From: Methylophaga sp.
Lineage (GTDB): Bacteria; Pseudomonadota; Gammaproteobacteria; Nitrosococcales; Methylophagaceae
Reading direction: 5' to 3'
Assembly: GCA_013139345.1 (NCBI GenBank)
Contig: WTAY01000035.1
Span: 1-5,826, forward strand
DNA: 5,826 bases
Positions 5,760-5,826 of the stretch are shown here, piece by piece. Position 1 is the stretch's first letter. The number at the start of each line of letters is the position of its first letter. Under the pieces are notes generated by a model. It saw only the letters and a list, made by a program, of their open reading frames with translations. It did no database searches and had not been told where the DNA came from. The position numbers and the translations under genes are program-made.

Positions 5760-5826
5760 ATGAGCATATTGTCTGCCCAAACATTATCAAAAAGCTTTGG
5801 TTCTCGCCAAGTAGTAAAAGATATCT
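5760..5826 (+). CDS. lptB: LPS export ATPase LptB, N-terminal fragment
   Basis: The frame opens with ATG at 5760 and runs off the right edge after 22 codons: MSILSAQTLSKSFGSRQVVK, then Asp-Ile. This matches the opening beta strand and 'L.K.f..R.VV.D' pattern of LptB (E. coli begins MATLTAKNLAKAYKGRRVVED), the cytoplasmic ABC ATPase that drives LptFG to extract LPS. The Walker A motif would lie just beyond the window. Its place 18 bases after lptA, as in E. coli, supports the call. The ribosome site is weak (GGAATAAG at 5744-5751). Partial because of the window edge, not a broken gene. Confidence 0.9.
   Translation, partial: MSILSAQTLSKSFGSRQVVKDI

Overview
This window looks like chromosomal DNA of a moderately AT-rich Gram-negative bacterium, most likely a marine or aquatic gammaproteobacterium. 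The evidence is the gene order yrbG-kdsD-kdsC-lptC-lptA-lptB, the hallmark LPS-export / Kdo-synthesis operon of that class, together with an MlaA lipoprotein. I cannot name the genus from sequence alone.

Layout. Positions 1-302 (minus strand) hold the first 100 codons of a protein that begins directly with a Calx-beta domain and has no signal peptide. It runs off the left edge and is probably a large secreted or adhesin-type protein. Positions 303-781 are a very AT-rich divergent intergenic region with only weak promoter candidates. Positions 782-1507 encode MlaA (VacJ), the outer-membrane lipoprotein that removes phospholipid from the outer leaflet. Positions 1508-1871 contain no credible gene. 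They hold a structured element of about 267 bp with imperfect terminal inverted repeats (MITE-like), followed within a few bases by a very strong intrinsic terminator. The layout suggests the element was inserted between mlaA and its own terminator.

Positions 1872-5826 form one tight co-directional operon: yrbG (CaCA-family cation exchanger), kdsD (arabinose-5-phosphate isomerase), kdsC (Kdo-8-phosphate phosphatase), lptC, lptA, and the first 22 codons of lptB, cut by the right edge. Genes overlap by 4 bp (yrbG/kdsD), 17 bp (kdsC/lptC) and 23 bp (lptC/lptA), so translational coupling is likely. KdsD and KdsC act in making Kdo, the inner-core sugar of LPS. LptB powers extraction of finished LPS, LptC receives it at the inner membrane, and LptA carries it across the periplasm. 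MlaA upstream serves the same outer-membrane asymmetry by removing misplaced phospholipid.

The most unusual item is LptA. At 273 residues it is about 90 longer than the 185-residue E. coli protein, and the extra C-terminus is a Lys/Pro/Ala/Thr-rich linker followed by a recognisable bacterial SH3 (SH3b) domain. This suggests an LPS-transport bridge protein that also contacts peptidoglycan or another envelope partner.
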